Part shown: one piece after another, positions 63,281 to 64,000 of the stretch
Numbering within the stretch: the stretch's first letter is position 1
Layout of the letters: each line of letters begins with the position of its first letter
NCBI RefSeq assembly: GCF_009769385.1
Contig: NZ_VKAB01000032.1
Coordinates: 1-64,000 of the forward strand
Source of the DNA: Saccharothrix deserti
Lineage (GTDB): Bacteria > Actinomycetota > Actinomycetes > Mycobacteriales > Pseudonocardiaceae
Direction: 5' to 3'
Length of the DNA stretch: 64,000 bases
The notes under the pieces: generated by a model
What the model saw: the letters and a program-made list of their open reading frames with translations, nothing else
Databases searched by the model: none
What the model was told of the DNA's origin: nothing
Translations under genes and position numbers: made by a program

Positions 63281-64000
63281 GTGATCGGGACGAGGCGGTT
63301 CGCCCTCACGGCCGCGGTCGTGCTGGTGCTCGCCACCGCCGCGTCCGTCGCCGCGAGTTTCGACATCGTCAAGGGCGAGAGCGCGGTGGTGCTGGACGAC
63401 CTCGCCCAGCTCGCCACGGGCCTGTTCGCGACCGGCTGCTGCTGGTGGACGGCCCGCCGGGCGACCGGGCCGGACCGGCGCTGGCGGCTCGCGATGGGCC
63501 TGGGCATGGCGGGCTGGTCCACCGGTCAGGCCCTGTGGACGTGGTACCAGTTGGTCGAACGCCGTGCGGTGCCGTCACCGTCGCTCGCGGACGCCGGGTA
63601 CCTGAGCGTCGTGCCGTTCGCGTTCACCGCGCTGCTGGTGATCGGCAACTTCCGCCGTTCCGACTCCCCCGACGCGCTGTTGGACCGCCGGTCCCGCAGC
63701 GCGCGGCTGGTGTTGCTGCTGGACGGCCTGATCGTGGTCGGCTCGCTGTTCGTGCTCACCTGGACCACGACGTTGCGCGGGCTGGTGGCGGTCGGCAACC
63801 CGAGCGCGGCGGCGTTCGTGGTGGCCATCGCCTACCCGCTGACGGACCTCGTGCTGCTGGTGATCGTGGTGGTGTTGGGCGCGGACCGGAAGGTCGTGCT
63901 GCGGACCCCGCTCCGGCTGCTCGGGCTCGGGCTGGTCGGGCTCGCCGCGTCCGATTTCGCGTTCGCCTACCTGGTCAGCGTCCAGGCGCCCGAGGTGCCG
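63281..64000 (+). CDS. Multi-TM sensor protein, N-terminal part running off the right edge
   Basis: At least 240 codons remain open to the window end. Seven or so hydrophobic helices are visible (for example FALTAAVVLVLATAASVAA, LVLLLDGLIVVGSLFVLTW and AFVVAIAYPLTDLVLLVIVV). The motif WSTGQALWTWYQLVERRAVP, then PSLADAGYL, is typical of membrane sensor regions placed before GGDEF-EAL or kinase output domains in actinobacteria. The output domain is outside the window. GTG 63281; no clear ribosome site. Confidence 0.7.
   Translation, partial: MIGTRRFALTAAVVLVLATAASVAASFDIVKGESAVVLDDLAQLATGLFATGCCWWTARRATGPDRRWRLAMGLGMAGWSTGQALWTWYQLVERRAVPSPSLADAGYLSVVPFAFTALLVIGNFRRSDSPDALLDRRSRSARLVLLLDGLIVVGSLFVLTWTTTLRGLVAVGNPSAAAFVVAIAYPLTDLVLLVIVVVLGADRKVVLRTPLRLLGLGLVGLAASDFAFAYLVSVQAPEVP

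Overview
The window is high-GC actinobacterial chromosome, most like the Pseudonocardiales (Saccharothrix, Lentzea or Actinosynnema type). This is inferred from codon bias, GTG/TTG starts, many leaderless genes and the gene families present (ECF42 with a YCII partner, CU044_5270, DUF4360, CBM2, a Bkd-type complex next to an Lrp regulator). No phage, plasmid, CRISPR array, rRNA or tRNA was seen, and no large biosynthetic cluster.

Layout. 1-620: the start of an ISAzo13-like transposase abuts a 5'-truncated MFS gene. 629-5723: a five-gene Opp/Dpp-type peptide ABC importer in which every junction overlaps. 5734-12361: signalling and decay. It holds a small three-helix protein, a two-component pair with internal deletions, a frameshifted hypothetical gene, an ANTAR-GAF-PAS-PAS-PP2C phosphatase with a SigB-like promoter, a TetR gene, a DUF2975/HTH pair and a sigma-factor fossil. 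12552-17340: a membrane-anchored CBM2 protein, SelO, and an ECF42/YCII/RibD-like group. 17549-22316: a His/Cys-rich 72-residue peptide, a TPR-CHAT putative protease and a convergent STAND NTPase with a C-terminal beta domain. This is the best candidate for an undescribed system. 22422-33680: SDR/MarR with twin operators, MsrA, a BBE oxidase, isochorismatase-like and siderophore-interacting proteins, a DctA-type symporter, a MetE-like protein and a MocR/LysE pair. 33761-38306: a CU044_5270-like protein, YciO, a Cip1-like secreted protein behind a CebR-like box, a MetRS and DUF3072. 38498-43351: a four-gene FtsX-type permease/two ATPases/SGNH hydrolase operon. 43700-49852: a GNAT enzyme, a methyltransferase, a branched-chain keto-acid dehydrogenase operon (E1 alpha, E1 beta, E2) divergent from an Lrp regulator, and a CAP lipoprotein. 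50076-54756: a two-component system, a secreted protein, a PGRP amidase, a VIT-family transporter and a small membrane protein. 55157-61121: gltBD. 61184-64000: two DUF4360 paralogues, a MarR gene and a multi-TM sensor running off the end.

Cross-cutting themes. (1) At least nine loci are broken genes, several by clean internal deletions. (2) A palindromic repeat family occurs three times, once in frame inside the E2 linker, and a 9-bp tandem repeat expands E1 beta. (3) Eight genes have a sigma-A-like -10 hexamer 6-7 nt before the start codon, as leaderless mRNAs do, and a ninth gene has a SigB-like one. (4) Two promoters share the SigB-like pattern GGTT-N16-GGGTAT, one of them driving the PP2C phosphatase. 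Start codons were chosen from overlaps, ribosome sites or promoter position. No database search was possible, so family names rest on recognised motifs.
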